Assembly: GCF_963666675.1 (NCBI RefSeq)
Contig: NZ_OY762929.1
Span: forward strand, 1,240,001-1,304,000
DNA from: an uncultured Desulfobacter sp.
GTDB lineage: Bacteria > Desulfobacterota > Desulfobacteria > Desulfobacterales > Desulfobacteraceae
Direction of reading: 5' to 3'
Length of the DNA stretch: 64,000 nt
The notes below the pieces were generated by a model. It worked only from the letters and a program-made list of their open reading frames with translations. It searched no databases and was not told the origin of the DNA. Position 1 is the stretch's first letter, and each line of letters starts with the position of its first letter. The position numbers and the translations under genes are program-made. Of this stretch, positions 1 through 8,112 are shown piece after piece.

Positions 1-63
1 ATCGCCTTTGTTAGGCGGGTAGGGCACCCTGTGGCAGATATACAACAGCTTTTTTTTCAAAAA

Positions 64-999
64 TTACCTGCTTCTTCTTGGGACTACGGCAATGGTTCGG
101 ACAACAAAGTATATATATGTCAAAATCAGGAGCCGGCATTTGCCGATGAAGCCGCCTTCTTTTCTTCTAACCTTATAAAGAACCGCCGCTCCGGGAATAA
201 TTAGCGCAATTAAGGCCGCCGGTATGGTACGGATGCCCGGGTAAATAAGCATGTGAAGACACAACAACGGCAGGAAAATACCAAAGTATAGGGGTAATGC
301 CAGGCTGGGAAGCTCTGAGAGCTTGATGCCATGCCTGAATAATCCGTGAAAATTCCCCCGTCCCCGCCATAACTCTTTTTTGATAAAGGTTCTAAGCGTG
401 TCGGCTTCTCCTAAATGCCGGACTTTAAGTGCCTGGTCTGAAATTATTTTTCCGTGTTTTGATAAACGGTAGGAGAAATCCACATCCTCGCAAGTGACAA
501 GGCTTTCATCAAATCCACCAATATCCATGAAAGTTTGTTTTTTCACGAAAAGGTTCATGGATTCAAGCCAGGAAACGGTTTCTACGGCAGAGTCCTTTTT
601 GCGCAGGATATACCAAGCTTTTTGGACCCAGGTGGGGTTTTCTGGAATGTCAGGTGGTGACCCCCAGGCCGCAAGATCCGGGCGGTCAAAATATTTTTCA
701 GAACACTTAAGCCAGTTTACATCCACAATACAGTCTGCATCTACAAAGGCTATAATTTCTCCCCGGGCCCGGCTTACCCCCAGATTTCTCAGGCCGGAAA
801 CAGTCTTTTCATCATCCCTGAGAATCGTCGTATTAAAGCTTTCTGCAATACCTCGGGTATTGTCTGTGGAGCCGTTGTCCACAACAATGACTTCAAGGTG
901 CTGCTTTGGCCAGTCCAGCTCAAAAATTGATTTCAAACATAACGGAAGACATTTTTCTTCGTTATATGCCGGAATGATTATGGATACGAGATAGGTCAT
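64..999 (-). CDS. Family 2 glycosyltransferase with C-terminal membrane segments
   Basis: The 311-residue protein opens with the GT-A nucleotide-sugar fold typical of family GT2: a VSIIIPAYNEE start, DNGSTDNT near residue 41 and a metal-binding DAD at 87-89. Hydrophobic stretches near 230-255, 258-275 and 288-306 place the C-terminus in the inner membrane, so it probably adds a sugar to a lipid-linked exopolysaccharide intermediate on the cytoplasmic face. It is the last gene of the minus-strand exosortase/exopolysaccharide operon, separated from the FemAB-like gene by a palindromic repeat. Family assignment is firm; donor and acceptor sugars cannot be read from the sequence. Confidence 0.85.
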   Translation of the reverse strand: MTYLVSIIIPAYNEEKCLPLCLKSIFELDWPKQHLEVIVVDNGSTDNTRGIAESFNTTILRDDEKTVSGLRNLGVSRARGEIIAFVDADCIVDVNWLKCSEKYFDRPDLAAWGSPPDIPENPTWVQKAWYILRKKDSAVETVSWLESMNLFVKKQTFMDIGGFDESLVTCEDVDFSYRLSKHGKIISDQALKVRHLGEADTLRTFIKKELWRGRGNFHGLFRHGIKLSELPSLALPLYFGIFLPLLCLHMLIYPGIRTIPAALIALIIPGAAVLYKVRRKEGGFIGKCRLLILTYIYFVVRTIAVVPRRSR

Positions 1000-1004
1000 A
1001 GGTC

Positions 1005-1068
1005 AAAGCTGATAGCTGATAGGTCATAGCTGATTCCTGTGAGCTGTCAGCTATGACCTATCAGCTTT
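1005..1068. repeat. Palindromic heptamer-family element, copy 1
   Basis: Imperfect inverted repeat between two genes of the exopolysaccharide operon. The left arm (1005-1034) and right arm (1047-1068) can pair over about 20 bp as AAAGCTGATA...GGTCATAGCTGA with TCAGCTATGACC...TATCAGCTTT; the left arm carries one extra GCTGATA heptamer. The same vocabulary (AGCTATCAG/AGCTATGAG) recurs at three other junctions of this operon. Confidence 0.8.
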
Positions 1069-2158
1069 ATAGTGTGATATATTTTCTTGTCAGGGAACCA
1101 AAGGCTGTTGATATTGATATTGGCATTTTTGTTATTGTGGATTCTGCCATGGCCCTTAGGGTTGATGTTCCGTTTTTGTCTTTATCCGGAATCGGGCAAA
1201 GATGGTTATTGGTCGGGTCCGGGGTATAATTTAAATCTGCCCAATAAAGGGGGGAGGGTTCGGCGCCCCACTGTTTTTTAAATCTAAAGGTGCCTTCGTC
1301 AGGCGTGGAGCGGCCGAAATCAAAGGTTGGGTAGCCGTTGTCTGAAGCAAATTTTAAAAAAGTCCAGTACAGCATCATATTGGGATTGCTGCGGTTAAAC
1401 CGTCTCAGAGAGGACGCCCAGGGGATTGAAACCATTTTGGGATGGCACAGAATGATTCCGGCGGCGGCCGGTTCTCCATCCGGCATGTATACTACTGCAG
1501 CATGGGCCCTGTTGCCATACGTTTTCAGGATAGCTTTTATCCATCGTTTGCTGTGAACAGGTGACCCCAGATCCCTCATGTTTTCCGAAAAGACCGAATA
1601 AAATTCATCCAGGAGGTTTAAAGATCCCAACTTGGATGACAGGCCGTTTTTATAGGCCTTTTTTACCTGGCTTCGCACTTTGGCTTTTAATGAGACCAAT
1701 AATTCTTCTGAATTTTGGGGAAGGGATAAAATCATCCTTACCTTTTGGCTGTTCATAATTTTTTTGGGCGAAAAATCAGCAAATGGCCGGGCGGATCTGA
1801 TGACCAGTTTTGCTGGTCGACACATTTTCAATGCATGCTGCAGTAATAGCGTTTCGGTGGCAGAGTCATCAGCCAGCACACCCCCGGCGTCACAATACGG
1901 CAGAGAAACGCTCTTTTTTTTTAACGGCACATTAAAATATACCAGCGGCAATACACCTTTTATCTGGCTATTGTGCTGTGCCATCAAAGAACATGATCGA
2001 AAATTATAGGCTGTTTGAACTGATTTTATCCATGCTGAGAGCTGGTAAGCGATGCCATGGGGATGAGACAGCACATAATTATCCCAAGCCTCTCTTTCCT
2101 GTTCCCCTATAACTTTTATTGCCAGGTCTTTCTGGATATGCACGGTGGTCGTCTGCAT
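1067..2158 (-). CDS. FemAB-like acyltransferase of the XrtA/PEP-CTERM system
   Basis: The 363-residue protein resembles the FemAB/GNAT-fold family associated with exosortase loci (TIGR03019-like). Visible features are an N-terminal GNAT-like half with LSAWIKSVQTAYNF and a second half with a PFADFSPKK region, PHPKMVSIPWASS and FDFGRSTPDEGTFRFKK. FemAB proteins transfer aminoacyl groups onto cell-wall precursors; in exosortase loci a role in modifying the polysaccharide or its lipid precursor is assumed, not proven. The start is an ATG 6 bp downstream of the preceding dehydrogenase stop, so the two are co-transcribed. Confidence 0.8.
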   Translation of the reverse strand: MQTTTVHIQKDLAIKVIGEQEREAWDNYVLSHPHGIAYQLSAWIKSVQTAYNFRSCSLMAQHNSQIKGVLPLVYFNVPLKKKSVSLPYCDAGGVLADDSATETLLLQHALKMCRPAKLVIRSARPFADFSPKKIMNSQKVRMILSLPQNSEELLVSLKAKVRSQVKKAYKNGLSSKLGSLNLLDEFYSVFSENMRDLGSPVHSKRWIKAILKTYGNRAHAAVVYMPDGEPAAAGIILCHPKMVSIPWASSLRRFNRSNPNMMLYWTFLKFASDNGYPTFDFGRSTPDEGTFRFKKQWGAEPSPLYWADLNYTPDPTNNHLCPIPDKDKNGTSTLRAMAESTITKMPISISTAFGSLTRKYITL

Positions 2159-2164
2159 TTTTTT

Positions 2165-3454
2165 CTACAGTCGCCAGAAGGGGATACCGGCTTGTTTAAC
2201 TGCGTTGACATTCAACATGCTTTTGACATCTATCAACCCGCCCATTGGCATTAATTTTTCAGTGAAATCTTTTAAGGATTGGTTTTTGTACCAGTCATGG
2301 GGGACTGCCAGGATCAGCGCCCCAAGATTTGTGAGTTTTTCCCACGATGCAAGCTCAACATTGTAATATTGACGCGCCTCTTCGGGATCAGCCATGGGAT
2401 CGTGAACCAGTACTTCACATCCATATGACGCTAACTCATGAACAATATCCACGACACGGGTATTTCTCAAATCAGGACAGTTCTCTTTAAAGGTCAGGCC
2501 TAAAACGCCTACTTTGGATCCCTTAACTGGCACTGACGATGTAATCATCATTTTAATGGCCTTTTCAACCACAAATTTGCCCATGTTGTCGTTGATTCTT
2601 CGGCCTGCCAGGATAACTTCGGGATGGTAGTTTTCACTTTGGGCTTTATATGTCAGATAATAGGGATCCACACCGATACAATGTCCGCCAACCAGGCCGG
2701 GAGAAAATTTTAAAAAGTTCCATTTGGAACCTGCCGCTTCCAAAACATTTTTGGTATCAATGCCCAGCCGGTCGAAAATCAGAGCCAGCTCATTCATGAG
2801 CGCGATGTTTAAATCACGCTGGGTATTTTCAATGACTTTGGCGGCTTCAGCCTCTTTAATTGTTTGTGTTCGGTGTACGCCGGCCTCGATGATGGATTCA
2901 TACAGAGTTGCTACTTTTTCAAGCGTTGCTTCATCATCTCCGGAAACCACTTTAACAATTTTTGTCAGGGTGTGTTCCTTGTCTCCGGGATTTATCCTTT
3001 CAGGGGAATACCCCACGTGGAAATCTTTTTTCCATGTCATGCCGGACTCTTGTTCTAAAATGGGCACGCAGATCTCTTCGGTAACACCGGGGTATACTGT
3101 GGATTCAAACACGACAGTGCAGCCTTTTTTCATAACCTTCCCAACTGTACGTGATGCACTTTCAACCGGGAAAAGATCTGGCTGCCTTGCATGGTCTATG
3201 GGCGTTGGAACCGCCACTACAATCATATCAGCGTCAGACATGAGATCCGGGTTTGTGGTCGGCTTAAAATAGACGGCACGCTTAAACTCTTCTTTGGAAA
3301 CTTCACCGGTGGGATCTTTATGAGCCAGACTGTTATCCACAATGGATTGCTTTAAATCAAACCCAATAGTTTGGTATTTTGTACCAAAATTTACAGCCAA
3401 AGGCAGTCCTACATAGCCGAGGCCCACAACTGCTATTTTTATATCTTTTTCCAA
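2165..3454 (-). CDS. tviB: UDP-N-acetylhexosamine 6-dehydrogenase (TviB/WbpA type)
   Basis: Nucleotide-sugar dehydrogenase of 429 residues. The Rossmann motif GLGYVGLPLA lies at residues 11-20, and the catalytic cysteine is C259 in GGHCIGVDPYYL. The family oxidises UDP-GlcNAc or UDP-GalNAc at C6 to the uronic acid with two NAD+. The pair formed with the WbpP/TviC-like epimerase at 17376-18416 matches the Vi-antigen precursor pathway, so a HexNAcA-containing polymer is a reasonable inference. Translation probably starts at TTG, with AAGGA about 9 nt upstream. A palindromic repeat separates it from the deacetylase gene upstream in the operon. Confidence 0.9.
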   Translation of the reverse strand: MEKDIKIAVVGLGYVGLPLAVNFGTKYQTIGFDLKQSIVDNSLAHKDPTGEVSKEEFKRAVYFKPTTNPDLMSDADMIVVAVPTPIDHARQPDLFPVESASRTVGKVMKKGCTVVFESTVYPGVTEEICVPILEQESGMTWKKDFHVGYSPERINPGDKEHTLTKIVKVVSGDDEATLEKVATLYESIIEAGVHRTQTIKEAEAAKVIENTQRDLNIALMNELALIFDRLGIDTKNVLEAAGSKWNFLKFSPGLVGGHCIGVDPYYLTYKAQSENYHPEVILAGRRINDNMGKFVVEKAIKMMITSSVPVKGSKVGVLGLTFKENCPDLRNTRVVDIVHELASYGCEVLVHDPMADPEEARQYYNVELASWEKLTNLGALILAVPHDWYKNQSLKDFTEKLMPMGGLIDVKSMLNVNAVKQAGIPFWRL

Positions 3455-3466
3455 TTTAAATTATCC

Positions 3467-3527
3467 TTAGCTAGCTCATAGCTCACGGCTGACTCCTATG
3501 AGCTGTAAGCCATCAGCTATCAGCTAA
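3467..3527. repeat. Palindromic heptamer-family element, copy 2
   Basis: Imperfect inverted repeat starting TTAGCTAGCTCATAGC and ending CATCAGCTATCAGCTAA. It lies between the dehydrogenase and the deacetylase and supplies the last codons (LADS) and the TGA stop of the deacetylase. It therefore looks like an element that has run into the end of a gene. Confidence 0.75.
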
Positions 3528-4370
3528 ATAGTGTTTGCACGTTACAAAATTGCAGTCAGGGAAGCTTTTGATTATCTGTTTTAGCTTGCTCTCTGTTTTG
3601 TTCTGATTGATATAGTGTCTGAATTTGAATTGCCGTGATGCCTGGTGGACTCTTGGTTGGTTCGGATCAAATTCCCATGGGTGGGAATAAAAAATAAAGG
3701 CACTATTTTTTTTCAGAACAGATTTGATGCCCTGTTTGAAAAAACAGGTGGGATATAATCTGAAATATCCGCCACCGCCCAATGGAATTGTTTTTTTGCC
3801 CAGGTGCAGGTTACTGATTGGTAATTCAAAAAAATGGTCGTCCAGTTGATAGCTCCCATCTTTTTTTACCGCGTTTGACAGGTCTATACTGCCATATCTG
3901 CCATGGGCTGAAAAAGAGTTATAGCTGGAGTCGTATAAATATCCGGCCTGTTTTATTGCCTTCAGAATTTGGTCGTTGACGGCAAAGCTTGGGGCCCGAT
4001 ATCCATAAACGGCCTGGCCGGTTATATCTTCTAACCGTTTTTTGCTGTTCAAAAGATCTTTGGCCAGTTTATTGTTGTCAAGAGCTGTACACAGGTTGTG
4101 GTTGTCACCATGGGATGCTACTTCATGGCCGCAGTCCCGAATACGCCTGACCAAATCAGGCAGTTTCTTTGCAATCCAGCCGAGGATGAAAAAGGTGGCT
4201 TTGGGTTTAAAAGAAAAGGACTCCAGAAGGTTCAGGATCAGGTGGGTGTTCTTTTCTACCCTGAGCTCAAAAGAATTCCAGGTTGAAAAGTCAATATACG
4301 ACTTGAAGTTTTCAACCTGAAACCAGTCCTCTACATCAATTGTCAGTAGTATTGCGGGCTTTTTTGCCAA
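3513..4370 (-). CDS. XrtA-type polysaccharide deacetylase
   Basis: NodB-fold deacetylase of 285 residues (TIGR03006-like). It shows the catalytic aspartate motif TIDVEDW near residue 10, the metal-binding SHGDNHN (H-x3-H) near residue 87, and a RAPSF motif near 125. The family removes N- or O-acetyl groups from exopolysaccharide, usually at or outside the inner membrane. No signal peptide is evident. The best start is TTG at 4370, which overlaps the exosortase gene by 35 nt and suggests translational coupling; a shorter start is possible. The extreme C-terminus is encoded by a repeat element. Confidence 0.85.
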   Translation of the reverse strand: MAKKPAILLTIDVEDWFQVENFKSYIDFSTWNSFELRVEKNTHLILNLLESFSFKPKATFFILGWIAKKLPDLVRRIRDCGHEVASHGDNHNLCTALDNNKLAKDLLNSKKRLEDITGQAVYGYRAPSFAVNDQILKAIKQAGYLYDSSYNSFSAHGRYGSIDLSNAVKKDGSYQLDDHFFELPISNLHLGKKTIPLGGGGYFRLYPTCFFKQGIKSVLKKNSAFIFYSHPWEFDPNQPRVHQASRQFKFRHYINQNKTESKLKQIIKSFPDCNFVTCKHYLADS

Positions 4371-5181
4371 TTTTTTTCAATAATATAAATAAAAGGTAAA
4401 CCAGAACAAGGGCCGTTCCAAAAACGATTAAGCCGGACATGTCATGAAGAAATCCATGGGCGGCTTCCGGGCCAACCCAGGCTGCCAACATGCCGGTAAC
4501 GGTTAGTCGGACAACATTGGTGGCCACGGCAATGGGGATGGCTGATAAAAATATTACCCATTTCTTCCATTTGCTGACATGGGATAAAAATGCAAATGCT
4601 CCGGTCAGAGCCAGCAGAGAGGTCAATGAGCGAATTCCCGAGCAGGCATCTACCACCTCCAGAGACGTGTTGGCCAGGTGAAGAATATTACCTTCCCTGA
4701 ACACTGGAATGCCGACCATACTGATTGTTTCAGAGGAAATCCTTGCGGCAAAAAGCTGGAGAGGGAATGCTATTTTGTTCCAGATGATCGCTGGAATGGG
4801 AATCATCATGATCAGGTAGCACAGCGGCACAGCAACGGCTTTGAGTATGGCAGTTCCAAAACTGAATGCTATGATACCGGCCAGTGTGATGATCATAGAC
4901 ATCCGCATTAAAAATAATTCTGCACCGAGATTACCCGCCATGTAGACCGTCATACCAAAAATAATGATAAAAATGCCTGCCAGTGATGATTTACATGGAA
5001 TTTGGCGCAGGAGATTCTGGCGATACCAGATCATATATGCTGCAACAAAAGGAATGAGAAATCCATGGGAAAAATTGGGGTCAGTGAACCAATCCCCTAT
5101 GAGATCCTTTAGGGTCGACCAGTATAAAAAAATAAATGCTGCGGCGATCAAAAAGGTTTGGATGATTTGTTTTGATTTCAT
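4336..5181 (-). CDS. xrtA: Exosortase, XrtA/EpsH type
   Basis: Integral membrane protein of 281 residues with about eight hydrophobic helices. The exosortase catalytic triad is visible: C180 in VVDACSGIRS, R225 in NVVRLT and H246 in GFLHDMSG. Exosortases cleave PEP-CTERM sorting signals and probably attach the processed protein to the envelope or to polysaccharide. Three candidate substrates lie in this window (14986, 33375 and 33970). Neighbours (EpsI, FemAB-like, deacetylase, BY-kinase, chain-length protein, associated ATPase) fit subtype XrtA, but the subtype letter is inferred from context. Confidence 0.9.
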   Translation of the reverse strand: MKSKQIIQTFLIAAAFIFLYWSTLKDLIGDWFTDPNFSHGFLIPFVAAYMIWYRQNLLRQIPCKSSLAGIFIIIFGMTVYMAGNLGAELFLMRMSMIITLAGIIAFSFGTAILKAVAVPLCYLIMMIPIPAIIWNKIAFPLQLFAARISSETISMVGIPVFREGNILHLANTSLEVVDACSGIRSLTSLLALTGAFAFLSHVSKWKKWVIFLSAIPIAVATNVVRLTVTGMLAAWVGPEAAHGFLHDMSGLIVFGTALVLVYLLFILLKKIGKKARNTTDN

Positions 5182-5220
5182 GAAGGTTTAATTAGCTTCA
5201 TTGCTGATAGGTTCTCGTTG

Positions 5221-5856
5221 TTAGTTGGGGATAAATTGATTGAGGATTGGGTAAATGTCATCGGCAAATTGTGATAGAAGACGCTCTGTATCTGCTTCAT
5301 TTTTTATGACTGGTGAGATCAGGCGGACAAAAGACCCGTCCGTCCGGTTTTTTGTGATTGAATCCAGTACCAGCCAGATTTTTTGCATATATTCTGAACT
5401 GATAATCCGTCCCCGGGATTGGAACCAGTAGTACACGACCTGTTTTTGCCCATCTTTATTCAGCAAAAGTTTTGCAATTTCTATAGTTTTGCCGCTTTTG
5501 GGCAATTCAATCGGAATAACAGAGCTTTGTACAATATTCCACCCCGCGCCGGGCATGCAGTTTTTGGGAGAGTGGATCAGGTCGCCTTTGCTTTGACTCT
5601 GATAAAAACCCACGTAAAGATTCACCCCCAGTCCTTTGCCGTTGTTGAAATTTGCCATAATATAGTCTTCAACCCCTAGGATGTTGTAGATTTCTTCATC
5701 CATTTGACTCGTTGCACCGCGCCAGGGACCAATTTCAAGGGGAAATTGACTGAAGGGCCGGTTAGGTTTGATACGCTCTGAGTGTGAAAATAGCGTTGTC
5801 AGACCGGCCGCCGAAATAAGAAGGATTACGATAATGGCGGTATGTTTTGTTGACAA
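5221..5856 (-). CDS. epsI: EpsI exosortase-associated protein
   Basis: A 211-residue protein with one N-terminal membrane anchor (residues 6-23) and a periplasmic domain of the EpsI/TIGR02914 type: PFSQFPLEIGPWRG near 35, NLYVGFYQSQSKGDLIHSPKNCMPG near 83-107, and a later VVYYWFQSRGR. EpsI lies next to or is fused with exosortases and is required for exopolysaccharide production in characterised loci; its biochemical role is unknown. The start reads as TTG. It lies 39 bp upstream of the exosortase gene in the same transcript. Confidence 0.88.
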   Translation of the reverse strand: MSTKHTAIIVILLISAAGLTTLFSHSERIKPNRPFSQFPLEIGPWRGATSQMDEEIYNILGVEDYIMANFNNGKGLGVNLYVGFYQSQSKGDLIHSPKNCMPGAGWNIVQSSVIPIELPKSGKTIEIAKLLLNKDGQKQVVYYWFQSRGRIISSEYMQKIWLVLDSITKNRTDGSFVRLISPVIKNEADTERLLSQFADDIYPILNQFIPN

Positions 5857-5880
5857 TTTATTATCTCAATAGGTAGTTTT

Positions 5881-5922
5881 CTATCAGCTATCAGCTATCA
5901 GCTATCAGCTATCAGCTATCAG
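5881..5922. repeat. Tandem heptamer repeat (CTATCAG)x6
   Basis: Six perfect head-to-tail copies of CTATCAG followed by a partial copy (CTATA), placed between the beta-barrel gene and epsI. The unit is the building block of the palindromic elements at 1005-1068, 3467-3527 and 8024-8110. Perfect tandem heptamers are prone to copy-number change by slippage. Confidence 0.95.
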
Positions 5923-5927
5923 CTATA

Positions 5928-7352
5928 TTAATCAAAGATCTCTTTTTCAAGGCTCGTCCTGGATAGCACTTTATCCGGTCTTATTGGTTTTTCTGGGATA
6001 AAACGAACAAAAACGGTAATGGTGTTATCTTTGTAATCCCCTCTTGAGGCATCGTCTGTTTTAAAATCTGTATGGGTAGCATTGGCACTTACCTGGAGCC
6101 ATTTCAACGGGTTCCAGGTAAGGCCGCCGCCGATTTCAATGGTGTCATCCTGACGGTTTACAGTGTCTTCGAACTGCTGAAGTTCGTAAGAACCAAACAG
6201 ATGGGAGGACAAACGCCTCGCCAGCATATAGCTTAAATAAAATCCCGCCTGGTAACTCATGTTGTAGCCCAGACTTGCGGCATCATCATCCGATTCATCA
6301 TATGAACTGCTTGCTGTAATAGACAAAGATCCTTTGGGGCTGAAATTGAATACTTTATATACGTTGAGATCCAAAAATGGGTCTGTTGAATCGCCATTTT
6401 CATTGTCCCACTCATTGAAAAGGACGCCGAAGCCTACTGAGATGCCTGAGTCTTCTGTTATATCCCAGTCAATGCCCACCGACGGATGGTAGATGACATG
6501 ATCCCCATCTTCCCTGTCTGATATATAATGACGGTATTTGACATATCCATCAAAATGCCGGGTGAATTTTTTAATATACCGAATATCACCGGCAATGGTG
6601 TCGTAATCATTACCGGCCTCCGAATCAAATTTTTTGCCTTCATAGTCTATATTGGTCTCTACACCGTCCTTCCGGGTAAACCAGTAAGTCCAAAAGGCGC
6701 TGGGTTCATATTTCTCATATTCATCTGCGTCTGAGTTTTTGTAACTGTCCGTTTCGTATAAAAAATTCGCCCCCATACTGTTTTTGGGACCAAACGCTTT
6801 GCGTATAGACGCACTGGCAGTATGTGTCTGGTGTTCCTTGTAATCACCCGTTCTGACCTGCTCATCATAGCTGTTGGAATAGTCATAGGCAAAAGATGTT
6901 GTAACCGTTTTTGTTAACTGACTGTCCACAGATGCACTTGCAGAGTGCTCCCATGACTCTCCCGTATAGTTTCCATCATTCCCTTCATAATTCATATCTA
7001 TCATGGCCGAGGTGTGTTTTGTGGCCTGCCAGGCAGCAGATAGACTAAAGTTTTGTTCCAGACCGTCCCTTTCATTCAGATTTTTATAGTCCTTATACTC
7101 GGGATTGTATTCCAGATATATTTTACTATTTTGGTTTAAAAAACCCAGGGAAAATCCAAGTTCATAGGAGGTCGTCCACTCTTCAAATTTGTCGGTCTCT
7201 GTTTGGAAATAATTATCCTTATATTCCTCCGTGACGGTCAGAGTCGGGAATATCTGAGTAACCATCCTTGCCTGGGCAAGTGAAAAAGGTATCAGAAGAC
7301 AGATTGCAACAATCAGAAAACTTGCATGGGGAGTTTCCATGGACAATTTCAC
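5928..7352 (-). CDS. Exosortase-locus outer-membrane beta-barrel protein
   Basis: A 474-residue protein with a signal peptide (residues 1 to about 28, ending SLAQA) and then a long run of alternating polar/aromatic beta-strands rich in Y, W, D and T. It matches the TIGR03016-type protein found beside XrtA. Mature residues begin near IFPTLTVTEEYKDNYF, a common opening of this group. It probably forms an outer-membrane channel or scaffold for exopolysaccharide export together with the Wza-like protein upstream. The GTG start is supported by a perfect AGGAGG six nt upstream. No terminal-phenylalanine barrel signature was seen; the last residue is D. Confidence 0.8.
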   Translation of the reverse strand: MKLSMETPHASFLIVAICLLIPFSLAQARMVTQIFPTLTVTEEYKDNYFQTETDKFEEWTTSYELGFSLGFLNQNSKIYLEYNPEYKDYKNLNERDGLEQNFSLSAAWQATKHTSAMIDMNYEGNDGNYTGESWEHSASASVDSQLTKTVTTSFAYDYSNSYDEQVRTGDYKEHQTHTASASIRKAFGPKNSMGANFLYETDSYKNSDADEYEKYEPSAFWTYWFTRKDGVETNIDYEGKKFDSEAGNDYDTIAGDIRYIKKFTRHFDGYVKYRHYISDREDGDHVIYHPSVGIDWDITEDSGISVGFGVLFNEWDNENGDSTDPFLDLNVYKVFNFSPKGSLSITASSSYDESDDDAASLGYNMSYQAGFYLSYMLARRLSSHLFGSYELQQFEDTVNRQDDTIEIGGGLTWNPLKWLQVSANATHTDFKTDDASRGDYKDNTITVFVRFIPEKPIRPDKVLSRTSLEKEIFD

Positions 7353-7387
7353 GAGACGCCTCCTGCTTTGCTGGAAAAATCGCAGAT

Positions 7388-7987
7388 TTAAGGAACTATA
7401 ATGATATCGTCAGCCTTGAGCTGAATATCATTTCCCAGTTTGCCGTCCGTAATATCGTCGTAATCGATTTTAATCATCTGTTCCTTTCCGTTATCCCTGC
7501 GGTACAGGATAATTTCATCCTTGGATGCCCACTCGGTAAAGCCTTTCGCCAAGGCAAAGGCCTGTACAACGGTCAGCTTTTTAATTAAAGGATATTCACC
7601 CACGCCTATAACTTCACCAAGGATATAATATCTTTGACTTCCCGGGTTTGCCAGGGTAACCGTAACTGTTGGTGCCTCTACAAATTCAGCCAGCCCGGTT
7701 TCAATTACTTTTTTCAATTCCATTGTCGTGCGCCCTGCGGCCTGGATATCATCCAACAAGGGGATAGTAATTTTACCGTCATTACGCACAAATACACTGT
7801 CGAATGTCAGATCCTCTTCTTTCCAGGTGGTTACTTGCAGAACATCTCCGATGCCGATTTTATAATCCCCATCAGAAGGTGTCTCGGCGCTGTCCGCCGC
7901 CACAACATTTCCTGCCAGACAAAAACAGACGGCAAATAATATAAACAAGGAACACAAAAAACATTTCAATACATTGATTTTAAACAT
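7388..7987 (-). CDS. Polysaccharide export protein (Wza-like, PES/SLBB domains)
   Basis: A 199-residue exported protein: hydrophobic signal sequence (residues 9-31), PES domain beginning DYKIGIGDVLQVTTWKEEDL near 40, and one SLBB segment around YYILGEVIGVGEYPL near 118-135. It fits the TIGR03027 PEP-CTERM-linked export family and should help the polymer cross the periplasm and outer membrane. It is shorter than Wza (about 380 residues), which is usual for this subfamily. No convincing lipobox was found, unlike Wza. Start ATG with a GGAG ribosome site. Confidence 0.87.
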   Translation of the reverse strand: MFKINVLKCFLCSLFILFAVCFCLAGNVVAADSAETPSDGDYKIGIGDVLQVTTWKEEDLTFDSVFVRNDGKITIPLLDDIQAAGRTTMELKKVIETGLAEFVEAPTVTVTLANPGSQRYYILGEVIGVGEYPLIKKLTVVQAFALAKGFTEWASKDEIILYRRDNGKEQMIKIDYDDITDGKLGNDIQLKADDIIIVP

Positions 7988-8023
7988 AGCTCCGCCCCCT
8001 CGATTACATCGATTAATAAGTTA

Positions 8024-8110
8024 TTAGCTGTTAGCTCCCGGCTTGTAGCTGTTAGGTTATAACTCGTGGCCCACACAGCTATGAGCCATCAGCTGCAGGC
8101 TATGAGCTAA
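8024..8110. repeat. Palindromic heptamer-family element, copy 3 (diverged)
   Basis: An 87-bp imperfect palindrome between the export and priming-transferase genes. It begins TTAGCTGTTAGCTCCCGG and ends AGGCTATGAGCTAA; the two ends are reverse-complementary (TTAGCT/AGCTAA) with several AGCTnTnAGC units inside. It is more diverged than the other copies. Confidence 0.65.
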
Positions 8111-8112
8111 TT

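Noticed and set aside
1..63. Terminator after the first glycosyltransferase
   Set aside because: GGGTAGGGCACCC can form a small stem, but the T-run is on the wrong side for the minus-strand gene and the region is cut by the window edge.
5881..5922. CRISPR-like array
   Set aside because: The units are only 7 bp with no spacers and there are no cas genes; it is a simple tandem repeat.
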